Part shown: positions 1 through 9,337 of the stretch, piece after piece | Position numbering within the stretch: the stretch's first letter is position 1 | Layout of the letters: every line of letters starts with the position of its first letter | Assembly: GCF_016899775.1 (NCBI RefSeq) | Contig: NZ_JACJJE010000027.1 | Location: 1-43,209, forward strand | Source: Pseudoflavonifractor capillosus | GTDB taxonomy: Bacteria; Bacillota; Clostridia; Oscillospirales; Oscillospiraceae | Direction of reading: 5' to 3' | DNA length: 43,209 bases | Notes under the pieces: model-generated | The model's database searches: none | What the model was told of the DNA's origin: nothing | What the model saw: only the letters and a program-made list of their open reading frames with translations | Position numbers and translations under genes: made by a program

Positions 1-145
1 AAAACAAGGAAGAAGCTCCCTCAAACTAGAAGAAAAAGGGATTTTCCTCCAACTATGACAGCATAACGCCCCTTGCATGCTCCAAAACGTGCTCAAAACG
101 CAAAAAAGAAGGAGAAATCCGCGGGTTTCTCCCTCAAAAAATTAC

Positions 146-268
146 CTTGGTAGACATCTGGTAGACCGCCTCCCAAAAACAGCAAAAAGAAACCGCCGGA
201 AACCCTTGGCGCGCAAGGCTTCCCGGCGGTAGACCTGGTAGACATTTGGTAGACCGGCTTGGTCTACC
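146..268. repeat. GGTAGAC short repeat cluster
   Basis: GGTAGAC occurs at 149-155, 160-166, 228-234, 237-243 and 248-254, and inverted (GGTCTACC) at 260-267. The two outer groups are near copies of each other (TTGGTAGACATCTGGTAGACCG and CCTGGTAGACATTTGGTAGACC style) and flank the hairpin at 192-230. Spacing of units is 9-11 bp, close to one helical turn. Function unknown; the remaining bases 1-145 hold no gene that I can support. Confidence 0.6.
183..230 (-). terminator. Intrinsic terminator after the lipoprotein gene
   Basis: Read on the minus strand, ACCGCCGG at one end pairs with CCGGCGGT at the other, with an inner CCTTG/CAAGG stem and a GCGCG loop. The stem is followed by a T-rich tract (complement of 183-191). 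It lies 44 bp after the stop of the gene at 274-885. Confidence 0.7.
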
Positions 269-273
269 AGCGT

Positions 274-885
274 TTAAGCGGAAGGAAACTTGGTGTATGG
301 TTCCGTGCTGGAGAGTGTGATCCCGGTCCCGGCCAGAACCAGGTCGCCGCCGTCGGGTCCGCAGAACCACACGGCCACAGAATCCGGATCTCCCAAGTCA
401 GGATCGACAGCCCAGCACTGAAGGGTCTTTTTGACGCTGTCCAGCACCAGCTGATCCCGCTGCGCGGTTTCCGACTGGTTCCCCTCCTCCGACACATCGG
501 CGGTCAGCAGTGTGCACGTATCCGCAAAGGTAACCGTGATTCCGCCCTTGCCGGAGTAAATCTGATCGGCCAAATCCAGATTCCATCCGGTGATTTTTGC
601 CATGGCAGAGAGCACTTCAGTCACTGGAACCTGACCTGTCTCCAGGCGCTCTCCTGTATACTCTACGGGGAATTCCGCATATTCCCCATCTGTCCCCACA
701 TAGATCGTAACAGAGGCTGCCTTCTCCTCGCTTCCCCCGTCTGAGCCCGACTCAGACTGCACCGGAGGCGAAGAGGACACGCCCCCGCCCGTCACAGAAT
801 CGGAGGTTCCCCCCGCTGGGATTCCGCATGCGGCCATGGCGACGACGCAGGCGCCGATACACAGGGAAAAAAGCCTTCGTCTCAT
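274..885 (-). CDS. Lipoprotein with GerMN-like domain
   Basis: 203-aa secreted lipoprotein. It has a basic start, a hydrophobic stretch and a lipobox-like M-A-A-C with the lipidated Cys at residue 20. A Gly/Ser/Glu-rich low-complexity linker follows to about residue 56. The remaining domain opens with VTIYVGTDGEY and contains GKGGITVTFAD, a pattern resembling the GerMN domain of spore-germination and cell-wall-associated lipoproteins. The RBS AAAGGAGGTCATCC precedes the ATG. The promoter (940-968) and terminator (183-230) make it a single-gene unit. Lipoprotein status is well supported; the GerMN assignment is from general resemblance and is uncertain. Confidence 0.75.
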   Translation of the reverse strand: MRRRLFSLCIGACVVAMAACGIPAGGTSDSVTGGGVSSSPPVQSESGSDGGSEEKAASVTIYVGTDGEYAEFPVEYTGERLETGQVPVTEVLSAMAKITGWNLDLADQIYSGKGGITVTFADTCTLLTADVSEEGNQSETAQRDQLVLDSVKKTLQCWAVDPDLGDPDSVAVWFCGPDGGDLVLAGTGITLSSTEPYTKFPSA

Positions 886-939
886 ATGGATGACCTCCTT
901 TCTACTTCCCGTTCAATCAAATGGTTCTAGTGAGGCACT

Positions 940-968
940 ATTATAGGGTAGAAAACCAAATCCGTCAA
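940..968 (-). promoter_or_regulatory. SigA-type promoter for the lipoprotein gene
   Basis: On the minus strand TTGACG (963-968), a 17-nt spacer and a perfect TATAAT (940-945) lie 55 bp upstream of the start codon at 885. Confidence 0.75.
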
Positions 969-1011
969 TGCGGCGGACCGTTTGTTTTCAAAAGGTTCTT
1001 TCTTTATTCAC

Positions 1012-1053
1012 AAAACGGCGGCCCGGACCTTCACCGCCCAGACCGCCGTTTTT
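1012..1053 (-). terminator. Terminator of the hrcA-grpE-dnaK-dnaJ operon
   Basis: AAAACGGCGG (1012-1021) pairs with CCGCCGTTTT (1043-1052) right after the dnaJ stop. The loop is about 21 nt. Minus-strand transcription ends in TTTTG. Confidence 0.65.
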
Positions 1054-1056
1054 CCA

Positions 1057-2220
1057 TTACTTTCGCTTTTTATGCTTGTCAAAAAAGCCCTTCAGTCCAC
1101 TTTCCTCGGGAACGTCCTCGCCCATGGCCTCAGCGAAGGCCCGCAGGGCCTCCTTCTGCTCCCCGTTGAGGGAGGTGGGGACCTGGACCCGGACGGTGAC
1201 GTACTGGTCGCCCCGGCCCCGGCCTCGCAGCTCCGGGATCCCCTTCCCCCGCAGGCGGAAGGTGGTCCCGGTCTGGGTCCCGGCAGGCAGATTGTATTTC
1301 ACCTTGCCGTCGATGGTGGGGATCTCCAGCTCGGCCCCCATCACCGCCTGGTAGAAGGTCACCGGCTGCTCATAGAGCACCGTGGTGCCGTCCCGGTGGA
1401 ACTGGGGATGGGGCTTGACATGGACCGCCACGATCAGGTCGCCGGCGGGGCCGCCGTTCTTCCCGGCATTGCCCTGGCCCCGCAGGGAGATGGCCTGGCC
1501 GTCGTCGATGCCGGCGGGGATGCTGACCGTGACCCGCTTGGTCTTTTTCACGCTGCCGCTGCCGCCGCAGGCCTTGCAGGGGGTGTGGATGATCTTGCCC
1601 GTCCCCCGACAGCGGGAGCAGGGGGCGGTGCTGGAGAAGGCAAAGCCGCCGGTGCGCTGCTGCACCCGGACCACGCCGGTGCCCCGGCAGTCGGGACAGG
1701 TCTCCGCCGTAGTGCCCGGCTCCGCGCCGGAGCCGTGGCAGGCCTCGCACTCCTCAGTGCGGTTCAGGTTGATCTCCTTCTCACAGCCGAAGGCCGCCTC
1801 TTCGAAGGAGATGGTCAGACTGGCCCGCAGGCTCTCTCCTTTCTGGGGGCCGTTCCGGCGGGAGGAGGCGCTCCCGCCAAACCCGCCGAAGCCGCCGCCG
1901 AAGAAGGACCCGAAGATGTCGCCCAGGTCGATGTCCCCCATGTCGAAGCCGCCGAAGCCGCCGCCCGGGCCGCCTGCCCCGTAATTGGGGTCCACACCCG
2001 CATGGCCGAACTGGTCATAGCGGGCCCGCTTCTCCGAGTCGGACAGGATGCTGTACGCCTCGTTCACCTCTTTGAACTTGGCCTCCGCCTCCTTGTCCCC
2101 GGGGTTCATGTCCGGATGGTACTTTTTGGCCAGCTTCCGGTAGGCCTTCTTGATCTCATCGTCCGAAGCGCCCTTGCTGACGCCCAGGACTTCATAGTAA
2201 TCACGTTTCTGTTCTGGCAT
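1057..2220 (-). CDS. dnaJ: Chaperone DnaJ (Hsp40)
   Basis: 387-aa type I Hsp40 co-chaperone that stimulates DnaK ATPase and delivers unfolded clients in the cytoplasm. The J domain spans residues ~5-70 with the HPD triad at 35-37. A Gly/Phe-rich segment (~75-125) follows. The zinc-binding region (~155-225) has four CxxCxGxG repeats: [24 protein letters not shown] and CKACGGSG. The C-terminal substrate-binding domains run to a basic tail. It is the last gene of the heat-shock operon, 182 bp after dnaK. Its Shine-Dalgarno sits inside a 9-bp hairpin (see 2221-2246). Length and motifs are standard for the family. Confidence 0.98.
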   Translation of the reverse strand: MPEQKRDYYEVLGVSKGASDDEIKKAYRKLAKKYHPDMNPGDKEAEAKFKEVNEAYSILSDSEKRARYDQFGHAGVDPNYGAGGPGGGFGGFDMGDIDLGDIFGSFFGGGFGGFGGSASSRRNGPQKGESLRASLTISFEEAAFGCEKEINLNRTEECEACHGSGAEPGTTAETCPDCRGTGVVRVQQRTGGFAFSSTAPCSRCRGTGKIIHTPCKACGGSGSVKKTKRVTVSIPAGIDDGQAISLRGQGNAGKNGGPAGDLIVAVHVKPHPQFHRDGTTVLYEQPVTFYQAVMGAELEIPTIDGKVKYNLPAGTQTGTTFRLRGKGIPELRGRGRGDQYVTVRVQVPTSLNGEQKEALRAFAEAMGEDVPEESGLKGFFDKHKKRK

Positions 2221-2246
2221 AGATCCAATTCACCTCCGGTGAATTG
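2221..2246 (-). promoter_or_regulatory. Hairpin sequestering the dnaJ ribosome binding site (candidate RNA thermometer)
   Basis: In the mRNA (minus strand), CAATTCACC and GGTGAATTG form a perfect 9-bp stem closed by a GGA triloop. The Shine-Dalgarno GGAGGTGA is made of that loop plus the 3' arm. The stem ends 5 nt before the dnaJ ATG at 2220. Occlusion of a heat-shock gene's RBS by a short melting hairpin is the logic of known RNA thermometers. The structure is seen directly; thermosensing is inference. Confidence 0.55.
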
Positions 2247-2257
2247 AATGCAAAATT

Positions 2258-2402
2258 CAGAATGCAGAATGCAGAATGGAGGGTACGTCTCCAATTTCTG
2301 CACGACATGGAAGGCGAGCGAACAGCGGCTGCCATTCGCTCAGCACTTCCTGCATCCTTCCGATGCGATTCATTCCTGCATTCTGCATTTCTGCATTCTG
2401 CA

Positions 2403-2403
<1 letters not shown>
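2258..2403. repeat. Inverted array of GCAGAAT/ATTCTGC units in the dnaK-dnaJ spacer
   Basis: CAGAATGCAGAATGCAGAATG at 2258-2278 is mirrored by CATTCTGCAT...CATTCTGCAT at 2379-2403, so the spacer can fold into a large stem-loop of about 100 nt loop. The right arm touches the dnaK stop codon. The loop contains no gene. It resembles a miniature inverted-repeat or REP-like insertion, and could also adjust dnaK/dnaJ stoichiometry. Confidence 0.65.
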
Positions 2404-4241
<1,838 letters not shown>

Positions 4242-4283
4242 AATCTTGTTCCTCCAATATGAATGAAATTTTATGTTACAAAG

Positions 4284-4421
4284 TTAAAGTGGAATCCATG
4301 AGAGAAAATAGAACACAAAGGAGAAGGCGAACAGCAGACCGGCGGAAAAGCACAGCCCCATGGTCAGGGGATTCAGGCGCCGCAGCACGCCGTGCTTTCG
4401 ATTGTGACAGGGGTGCTTCAT
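4284..4421 (-). CDS. Small single-pass membrane protein between grpE and dnaK
   Basis: A 45-aa open reading frame fills the 208-bp gap between grpE and dnaK on the same strand. It has a textbook RBS (GAAGGAGG, 5 nt before ATG). It starts 28 bp after the grpE stop and stops 42 bp before dnaK. The N-terminus is basic and has Cys5 with several His/Arg/Lys (MKHPCHNRKHGVLRR). Residues ~21-40 form one hydrophobic helix rich in Phe (MGLCFSAGLLFAFSFVFYF), and it ends SWIPL. Predicted topology is positive-inside, C-out. I do not recognise a family. Position in the operon implies HrcA/CIRCE heat-shock control. Confidence 0.75.
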   Translation of the reverse strand: MKHPCHNRKHGVLRRLNPLTMGLCFSAGLLFAFSFVFYFLSWIPL

Positions 4422-4449
4422 GTCAGCCTCCTTCGTGGAACGAATCACA

Positions 4450-5031
4450 TCAGTTGGCGACCTTCACCATGGCGAACCGGATGACCTTCTCGCCCAGCAT
4501 GAAGCCGGCCTGAAAGACCTCGGCCACAGTGTTCTCGCCAAAATTCTCGTCCTCCACATGCATGACCGCGTTGTGCAGGGCGGGGTCAAAGGGTTTTCCC
4601 AGGGCGTCGATCTCGGTGATGCCCAGCTTCTCCAGCACGGACTTGAGCTGGTTCATGGTCATCTCCACGCCCTTCTTATAGGCCTCGTCGGCGGTCTCCT
4701 GTTTCAGGGCCCGCTCCAGGTTGTCGTACACCGGGAGGAAGGCCACGGCTGCGTCGGCCTTTGCCTCGCTCCAGATGGACTCCTTCTCCTTGGCGGTGCG
4801 CCGGCGGTAGTTGTCGTACTCAGCGGCCAGGCGGAGGAATTTGTCCTCCTGCTGGGCCACCTGGTTTTTCAGGGACTCCAGCTCGGTCAGCAGGGGGTCG
4901 GGGGTCTCCGCCTGGCTCTGGCCGGCCTGGGTCTCCTGGGGCGCGGCCTCCTCCGGAACTTCCTCCGGCTGCTGGGGCTCGGTCGGGACCTGCTCCACGG
5001 TCTCCTCCGGCTTCTTGTCTTTCTTGCTCAT
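4450..5031 (-). CDS. grpE: Nucleotide exchange factor GrpE
   Basis: 193-aa DnaK nucleotide exchange factor. The acidic, Pro/Gln/Glu-rich N-terminus (residues ~1-45) is disordered. A long coiled-coil helix follows (ELESLKNQVAQQEDKFLRLAAEYDNYRRRTAKEKE), typical of the GrpE dimer. The C-terminal beta domain includes NPxxHNAVMHVE-like FDPALHNAVMHVEDE and GEKVIRFAMVKVAN. It lies 17 bp downstream of hrcA and upstream of the small membrane peptide. Length is usual. Confidence 0.97.
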   Translation of the reverse strand: MSKKDKKPEETVEQVPTEPQQPEEVPEEAAPQETQAGQSQAETPDPLLTELESLKNQVAQQEDKFLRLAAEYDNYRRRTAKEKESIWSEAKADAAVAFLPVYDNLERALKQETADEAYKKGVEMTMNQLKSVLEKLGITEIDALGKPFDPALHNAVMHVEDENFGENTVAEVFQAGFMLGEKVIRFAMVKVAN

Positions 5032-5048
5032 AAATCAGCTTGCTCCTC

Positions 5049-6122
5049 CTATTCCTTATCCTGTCCGCCGCCGTCCCCGTCGCCGGGGGGAAGCTCGCCC
5101 TTGCCGAACATCCGGGTGAGGCTGTCGGCGAAGTAGGACAGGCGGGCCGTTACCTTGGCGTAATCCATTCGGGTGGGCCCGACCACACCGATGACGCCCC
5201 GCATATTATCTCCAATGTCATAGCTTGCCATGACCACGCTGGTGTCCTTCAGGGCCTCGCTCACATTCTCCGGCCCGATGAGGATATTCATGTTCTGCCC
5301 CTCCTGGAGGGTCACCGGCAGCTTGGAGGACTCGTGCTCCTCCGCCAGATAGTTCATCAGAGGCTTCGCCTTGTCCAGGCTTCTGTACTCCGGGTGCTCC
5401 AGCAGATGGGTGATGCCCAGGGTGTGGACGCTCTGGCTGGACTGCTCGCTCAGGACCTCCATGGCGAACTGGACCACCAGGGAGATCAGGGCAAAGGCCC
5501 CGGGGGCGGAGCGGGTCTCCATCTTGTCCAGGGTGTCCTCCATCTCCTCCTGAGTCAGCCCCACAAAGGCGTTGTTCAGCACGGTGGACAGCATCTGCAG
5601 CTGGGGGTCCGACACCTGGTCGGGCATGCGGATCAGCTTGTTCTTCACCACGCTGCTGTCCGTCATCACCACGGCGATGAAGGCGTTCTCCTCCACCATC
5701 AGCAGGTCGTACCGCTTCACCGTCACCCGCTTCTTGGGGGCGGCGGCGGTAAAGACGGGGTAGTCGCTGATCTGGGAGAGCACCTTGCCCGCCCGGTCAA
5801 TGACCCGGTCCAGCTCCTCCATCTTCACGTTCAGCGCGTCGTTGATGCGCTGAGTCTCCTGCATGGTCAGCCGGTGCTCGCCCATGAGCTCGTTGACGTA
5901 CAGCCGGTAGCCCAGAGGGGAGGGAATCCGGCCGGCCGAGGTGTGGGGCTGTTCCAGATAGCCCATCTCGGTCAAGTCGGCCATCTCATTTCGGATGGTG
6001 GCGGAGGAGATGTCCAGCCCGGCCTGCTCGGCCACGGCTTTGGACCCCACCGGCTCGGCAGTGGCGATATAGATCTCCACGATGGCCCGCAGGATTCTCT
6101 TTTTCCGGTTGGTCAGCTCCAT
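5049..6122 (-). CDS. hrcA: Heat-inducible transcriptional repressor HrcA
   Basis: 357-aa CIRCE-binding repressor, whose folding depends on GroEL and which senses heat stress in Firmicutes. The N-terminal winged helix contains YIATAEPVGSKAVAEQAGLDISSATIRNEMADL, and a GAF-like C-terminal domain follows. I chose the ATG at 6122 (MELTNRKKR), which has RBS AGGAGGTGA 4 nt upstream. The longer frame from 6158 begins inside the CIRCE element and has no RBS. First gene of the operon and autoregulated. Confidence 0.97.
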   Translation of the reverse strand: MELTNRKKRILRAIVEIYIATAEPVGSKAVAEQAGLDISSATIRNEMADLTEMGYLEQPHTSAGRIPSPLGYRLYVNELMGEHRLTMQETQRINDALNVKMEELDRVIDRAGKVLSQISDYPVFTAAAPKKRVTVKRYDLLMVEENAFIAVVMTDSSVVKNKLIRMPDQVSDPQLQMLSTVLNNAFVGLTQEEMEDTLDKMETRSAPGAFALISLVVQFAMEVLSEQSSQSVHTLGITHLLEHPEYRSLDKAKPLMNYLAEEHESSKLPVTLQEGQNMNILIGPENVSEALKDTSVVMASYDIGDNMRGVIGVVGPTRMDYAKVTARLSYFADSLTRMFGKGELPPGDGDGGGQDKE

Positions 6123-6151
6123 GCCCTCACCTCCTGATTGATTTGAATGTT

Positions 6152-6178
6152 TTAGCACTCATTATCTCCGAGTGCTAA
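6152..6178. promoter_or_regulatory. CIRCE operator (HrcA binding site)
   Basis: TTAGCACTC, 9-nt spacer, GAGTGCTAA: an exact match to the canonical CIRCE inverted repeat. It lies just downstream of the hrcA -10 element and 30 bp before the hrcA start. Confidence 0.98.
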
Positions 6179-6182
6179 ATAT

Positions 6183-6211
6183 ACTGTACCACCCGCCCTA
6201 AGGAATGTCAA
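6183..6211 (-). promoter_or_regulatory. Promoter of the hrcA operon
   Basis: Minus strand: TTGACA (6206-6211), 17-nt spacer, TACAGT (6183-6188), with the CIRCE operator covering the start of the transcript. Confidence 0.85.
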
Positions 6212-6399
6212 TAGGCACTTTATGAATTTATTTTAAACAAATAAATCGGACCTGCTGCGGCGTTCCTTTCGCACAGTTTTAGCTATATTGCTAATTTTTC
6301 TCAGACAGTTATCATCGGATTCTCACCTGTTTCGGAACCGGCGCCGGGCCGGCCCTGGAGCTTTTTCCCGCTTCTCTATAAAAATTATCCCGCTCCCCC

Positions 6400-6427
6400 T
6401 TGACAAGCCGGTGATCCTGTCTATAAT
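6400..6427 (+). promoter_or_regulatory. Promoter of the XRE-membrane protein operon
   Basis: TTGACA (6400-6405), 16-nt spacer, TATAAT (6422-6427); both hexamers are consensus. Bases 6212-6399 upstream are AT-rich and hold nothing else I can support. Confidence 0.85.
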
Positions 6428-6428
6428 A

Positions 6429-6458
6429 TGAAGTGTACTTCACATGAAGCCAACTTCA
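6429..6458. promoter_or_regulatory. Two TGAAG-N4-CTTCA palindromes: probable XRE operator
   Basis: TGAAG-TGTA-CTTCA (6429-6442) and TGAAG-CCAA-CTTCA (6445-6458) have identical 5-bp arms. They are spaced 16 bp centre to centre and start 2 bp after the -10 box, where a repressor would block transcription. They directly precede the XRE gene at 6491, which suggests autoregulation. Confidence 0.7.
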
Positions 6459-6490
6459 CATTCAATGGAACAAGAGAGGTGGGATGTGGC

Positions 6491-6724
6491 TTGAAGACCC
6501 GGGTGAAGGAGCTTCGGACGGCGGCCGGCATGACCCAGCAGCAGCTGGCCGATCTGGTCCACGTCTCCTCCCGCACCATCATTTCACTGGAAAAGGAGCA
6601 GTACAGCCCCTCCCTCATGCTGGCCTACCGCCTGGCGCTGGTGTTTGGGGTAGCGGTGGAGGACCTGTGCTGCCTGGAGGAAAACCTGAAACTGGAGGAT
6701 CAGAAGTATGAAGATCTATCATAA
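6491..6724 (+). CDS. XRE-family helix-turn-helix repressor
   Basis: 77-aa single-domain DNA-binding protein. The HTH spans residues ~5-60: LKTRVKELRTAAGMTQQQLADLVHVSSRTIISLEKEQYSPSL is the standard Cro/C1 pattern, and an acidic tail follows. I place the start at TTG 6491 because GAGAGGTGGG is suitably upstream; the in-frame ATG at 6428 overlaps the -10 box and operators and so cannot be used. The stop overlaps the next gene by 17 nt. This small XRE type, coupled with membrane proteins, is common in Firmicutes. Its ligand or signal is unknown. Confidence 0.88.
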   Translation: MKTRVKELRTAAGMTQQQLADLVHVSSRTIISLEKEQYSPSLMLAYRLALVFGVAVEDLCCLEENLKLEDQKYEDLS

Positions 6725-7142
6725 GAAGAACTTTGCCGCGGGGCTGTTCTTCACCTTACTGGGCGCGGCTTTTATTGTGCTCTTTCTGGTGAGGGGGAAC
6801 ATTGAGCCCAAGTCGGTGGTGTTTTGTGTGCTCAGTCTGCTTCTCGGCCCCGGGCTGCTTCTGCGCAGCTTTGACAAGCGCCTCTCCTTCCAGGATAGAG
6901 TGGATGAGCTGGACGAGCGGAACATTCTGGTGAAGCTGCGCACCAAGAGCACCGCCTTCTCTATCGTCCAGTACACGCTGCTGGGGGTATGCGCTCTGTG
7001 CGCCGTGGGAGCTATCGCCTACCAGCGCAACCCGGAGGGACAGCTGGTGCTGGGCGGCATGCTGATCGTGTCCGGGGTGGTCTGGTTCATCTCCCTGCTG
7101 TCGGAGCTGTTTTGCGGACTGCACTATGAGAAAAAGCTGTAA
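6708..7142 (+). CDS. Integral membrane protein co-transcribed with XRE regulator
   Basis: 144-aa protein with four predicted transmembrane helices in two hairpins (residues ~11-28 and 36-52, then ~87-107 and 114-136). They are separated by a charged cytoplasmic segment with DKRLSFQDRVDELDERNILVKLRTKS. Proteins of this layout often sit behind small XRE repressors in Firmicutes. I do not know its function. It overlaps the XRE gene by 17 nt, implying translational coupling. Confidence 0.8.
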   Translation: MKIYHKKNFAAGLFFTLLGAAFIVLFLVRGNIEPKSVVFCVLSLLLGPGLLLRSFDKRLSFQDRVDELDERNILVKLRTKSTAFSIVQYTLLGVCALCAVGAIAYQRNPEGQLVLGGMLIVSGVVWFISLLSELFCGLHYEKKL

Positions 7143-7186
7143 CCCCATCCATATCCAAAAAATATAAATTGAGTGAGGTGTCTCCT

Positions 7187-7900
7187 ATGTCTCGAACAAG
7201 ACGAACCGAACAGCGCACCCTTCAAGATCTGGGGCTCATCCGGGACGAGCGGGACCGGGAACTGGAACGGGCCGCCCGTGTCCGGTCCTGCTCTGTCCTG
7301 GTCACCGTCTCCCTGCTGATGGCGGCGGCCTGCCTGCTCCAGGGGGACTCCGCCTGGGCCCCTCTGCTGGCCCTCACCCCTCTGAGCTGGGCCGTCCAGC
7401 ACTTCTCCCGGTTCGCGGCGGACGGCAAGCGCCTGTACCTGGTCCTGGCCCTGCCGTCCGGGGCGGCCGCCCTGGCCCTGCTGGGCTGGTATCTGATCCA
7501 GGGGCAGGAGGGCGGCCTGTTCTCCATCGGCCGGCTGATCGGCTTCGCCGTGCTGTCCTGCCTGCTCATCTCCCTGGCGGGGCTGGTATTTCTGGCGCTG
7601 TTCCTGGCATTCCTATTTGTAAAAGGAAGGTGGAGCCGCATGAACGAGGACAAGTGGGAGCGCTACTTCCAGTCCATCTCCACCCTGGGCCTGCTGGTGC
7701 GGCTGGGCGGGATGCTGTCCCTGGCCATGGTGCTGGTGTCCATCCTCAGCGTCCCCCTGTTTCAGCTTCTGGGCTTTCCCGCCCCGGAGCGTCTGGCCCT
7801 GGTGCTGCTGGCCGCGGGCCTGACCTATACCCTTGGTAAGCTCAACCGGGATCGGGAGAAGCTGCTGCGGAAACTTCTGAAGCTGAAACCGGCGGCGTGA
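7187..7900 (+). CDS. Six-helix membrane protein of unknown function
   Basis: 237-aa protein. The basic N-terminal cytoplasmic segment (SRTRRTEQRTLQDLGLIRDERDRELERAARVR) precedes about six hydrophobic helices in three pairs, and a Lys/Arg-rich tail ends it. RBS GTGAGGTG is 6 nt before ATG 7187; the in-frame TTG at 7169 lacks an RBS. It follows the previous gene by 44 bp and is probably in the XRE operon, ended by the hairpin at 7925. No family recognised. Confidence 0.75.
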   Translation: MSRTRRTEQRTLQDLGLIRDERDRELERAARVRSCSVLVTVSLLMAAACLLQGDSAWAPLLALTPLSWAVQHFSRFAADGKRLYLVLALPSGAAALALLGWYLIQGQEGGLFSIGRLIGFAVLSCLLISLAGLVFLALFLAFLFVKGRWSRMNEDKWERYFQSISTLGLLVRLGGMLSLAMVLVSILSVPLFQLLGFPAPERLALVLLAAGLTYTLGKLNRDREKLLRKLLKLKPAA

Positions 7901-7924
7901 CCGCTTACCTCCTCTAAAATACAT

Positions 7925-7960
7925 GCCGCCCATCCTCTGCTGAAACAGAGGATGGGCGGC
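7925..7960. terminator. Bidirectional hairpin between convergent operons
   Basis: GCCGCCCATCCTCTG (7925-7939) pairs perfectly with CAGAGGATGGGCGGC (7946-7960), loop CTGAAA. It lies 24 bp after the plus gene and 6 bp after the minus gene. The T-richer side favours minus transcription. Confidence 0.75.
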
Positions 7961-7966
7961 TACGCG

Positions 7967-9337
7967 CTACAGCCCCGGCCTCAGCCGCTCCGCCGCAATT
8001 TGGATTTGTTCTCGGGTGGGCGTCCAGTAGAATTTGATTTCCACGATGCGCTTCTCCCAGCAGACCAGATAGTTGTCGTCCAGAACCCCGTCCCTCCAGG
8101 AAACCTGATAGACCTCCTCCGCCTCCCAGGGGGCGGGGTCCACCGGTATCAGGTACTTTTCCAGAACTTCGTCCTGGTTGTCGCGGATGAACCCATCCTT
8201 AACAAAATCGTAGAGGAACGGGACCTTCACGTCGGTGATCTCATAGCGGAGCTCATATCCCTGGATCTCCTCAGTAAACAGCAGGTCCTGCCGGTAGTCC
8301 CCATAGGCCAGAAGGGGGCTCTTCTGGAGCCGGGCCTCCTTGGACCAGCGGGCGTCCACCTGGACCAGTTCCTCCACCTCCAGGGGGAGGGGGTCGTCGT
8401 AGATGTCCATGGTCAGCCCGTCCCAGTCATACTGTCCCACCGGCTGGCTCTCCTCCCCCAGTGGGAGCCAGCCCCGGAGGCTGGCCGCCACGATCACGCC
8501 GGTCCCCGCGATGACCAGGACAAAAATGGCGGCGCAGGTCACCGCCAGGTTGACCCAGCGGGAGACGCCCCGGCGCTTCAGCGCCCCCAGCATCCAGCGG
8601 GCCAGGAGGGTGGGGACTGCCGTAACCACCGCCGCGGAGAGCAGGAACAGGAGGTGGCTGCTGCTGGCCGAGAAGGAGAGGATCAGAAATACAGTGGCCA
8701 AGCCCACTGCCGCCCAGGAGAGCCAGGGGTGGGCCCGGACCGGCAGAAAGACGCCGTGTTCCGCCGCCTCCTTGGCCCGCCGCTCCCAGCGGAAGTAGAA
8801 GATCAGCTCCCAGATCGTCATCAGCAGGAGCAGCAGCCAGAGGAGGATGGTAAAGAGCTGGCTGGCGTCGGAGAGGTAATCCACCGGGTCCCGCCACAGC
8901 TGGGACAGCTGCAGGTACAGGGACCAGAGGACCAGAAGGGCGACGGCCACCTGGCCCACCAGCACCTTTTTCTTCATGGTCCGGTGGATGTTGTCCACCT
9001 GGGGCACCGGGTCGGTGTCGATGGGGACGGCGTCCTCCCGGTCGGTGCAGAAGATCTGCATGGCGTCCCACCGCAGCACCAGCCGCCACCCGTCCTGGGC
9101 GCACAGCTCCTCCTTCTCCAGCTGCTTCTCGCTGGGTCTGGGGTCAAACTCCGAGGCCCCGGGGAAATAGGTCACGGCAAACCGGAGCTTCTGGGGCGGG
9201 ATCTTCGTATAGGTCCAGAACAGATTGCCCGCCTTTTGGATCATCCAGCCCCGGGCGGCCATCTGTTCCAGCTTTTGCTGGATGGCTTCCGAATCGTAAA
9301 AGGAAACGTTGACCAAAGTCCGCTTCACAGTGCTCAT
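7967..9337 (-). CDS. DUF2812 domain membrane protein
   Basis: 456 aa. The N-terminal DUF2812 domain (residues ~1-105) contains the characteristic LEQMAARGWMIQKAGNLFWTYTKIPPQKLRFAVTYFP pattern. About six hydrophobic helices follow between residues ~120 and 300, then a soluble extracytoplasmic C-terminal region (~300-456). DUF2812 genes in Firmicutes are nearly always preceded by a PadR regulator, and here the two overlap by 4 nt (ATGA). Function unknown; a role in membrane stress or drug response is often supposed from the PadR link. Confidence 0.88.
   Translation of the reverse strand: MSTVKRTLVNVSFYDSEAIQQKLEQMAARGWMIQKAGNLFWTYTKIPPQKLRFAVTYFPGASEFDPRPSEKQLEKEELCAQDGWRLVLRWDAMQIFCTDREDAVPIDTDPVPQVDNIHRTMKKKVLVGQVAVALLVLWSLYLQLSQLWRDPVDYLSDASQLFTILLWLLLLLMTIWELIFYFRWERRAKEAAEHGVFLPVRAHPWLSWAAVGLATVFLILSFSASSSHLLFLLSAAVVTAVPTLLARWMLGALKRRGVSRWVNLAVTCAAIFVLVIAGTGVIVAASLRGWLPLGEESQPVGQYDWDGLTMDIYDDPLPLEVEELVQVDARWSKEARLQKSPLLAYGDYRQDLLFTEEIQGYELRYEITDVKVPFLYDFVKDGFIRDNQDEVLEKYLIPVDPAPWEAEEVYQVSWRDGVLDDNYLVCWEKRIVEIKFYWTPTREQIQIAAERLRPGL

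Noticed and set aside
6123-6158. N-terminal extension of HrcA by 12 codons
   Set aside because: The upstream start falls within the CIRCE operator and has no RBS; ATG 6122 has a strong one.
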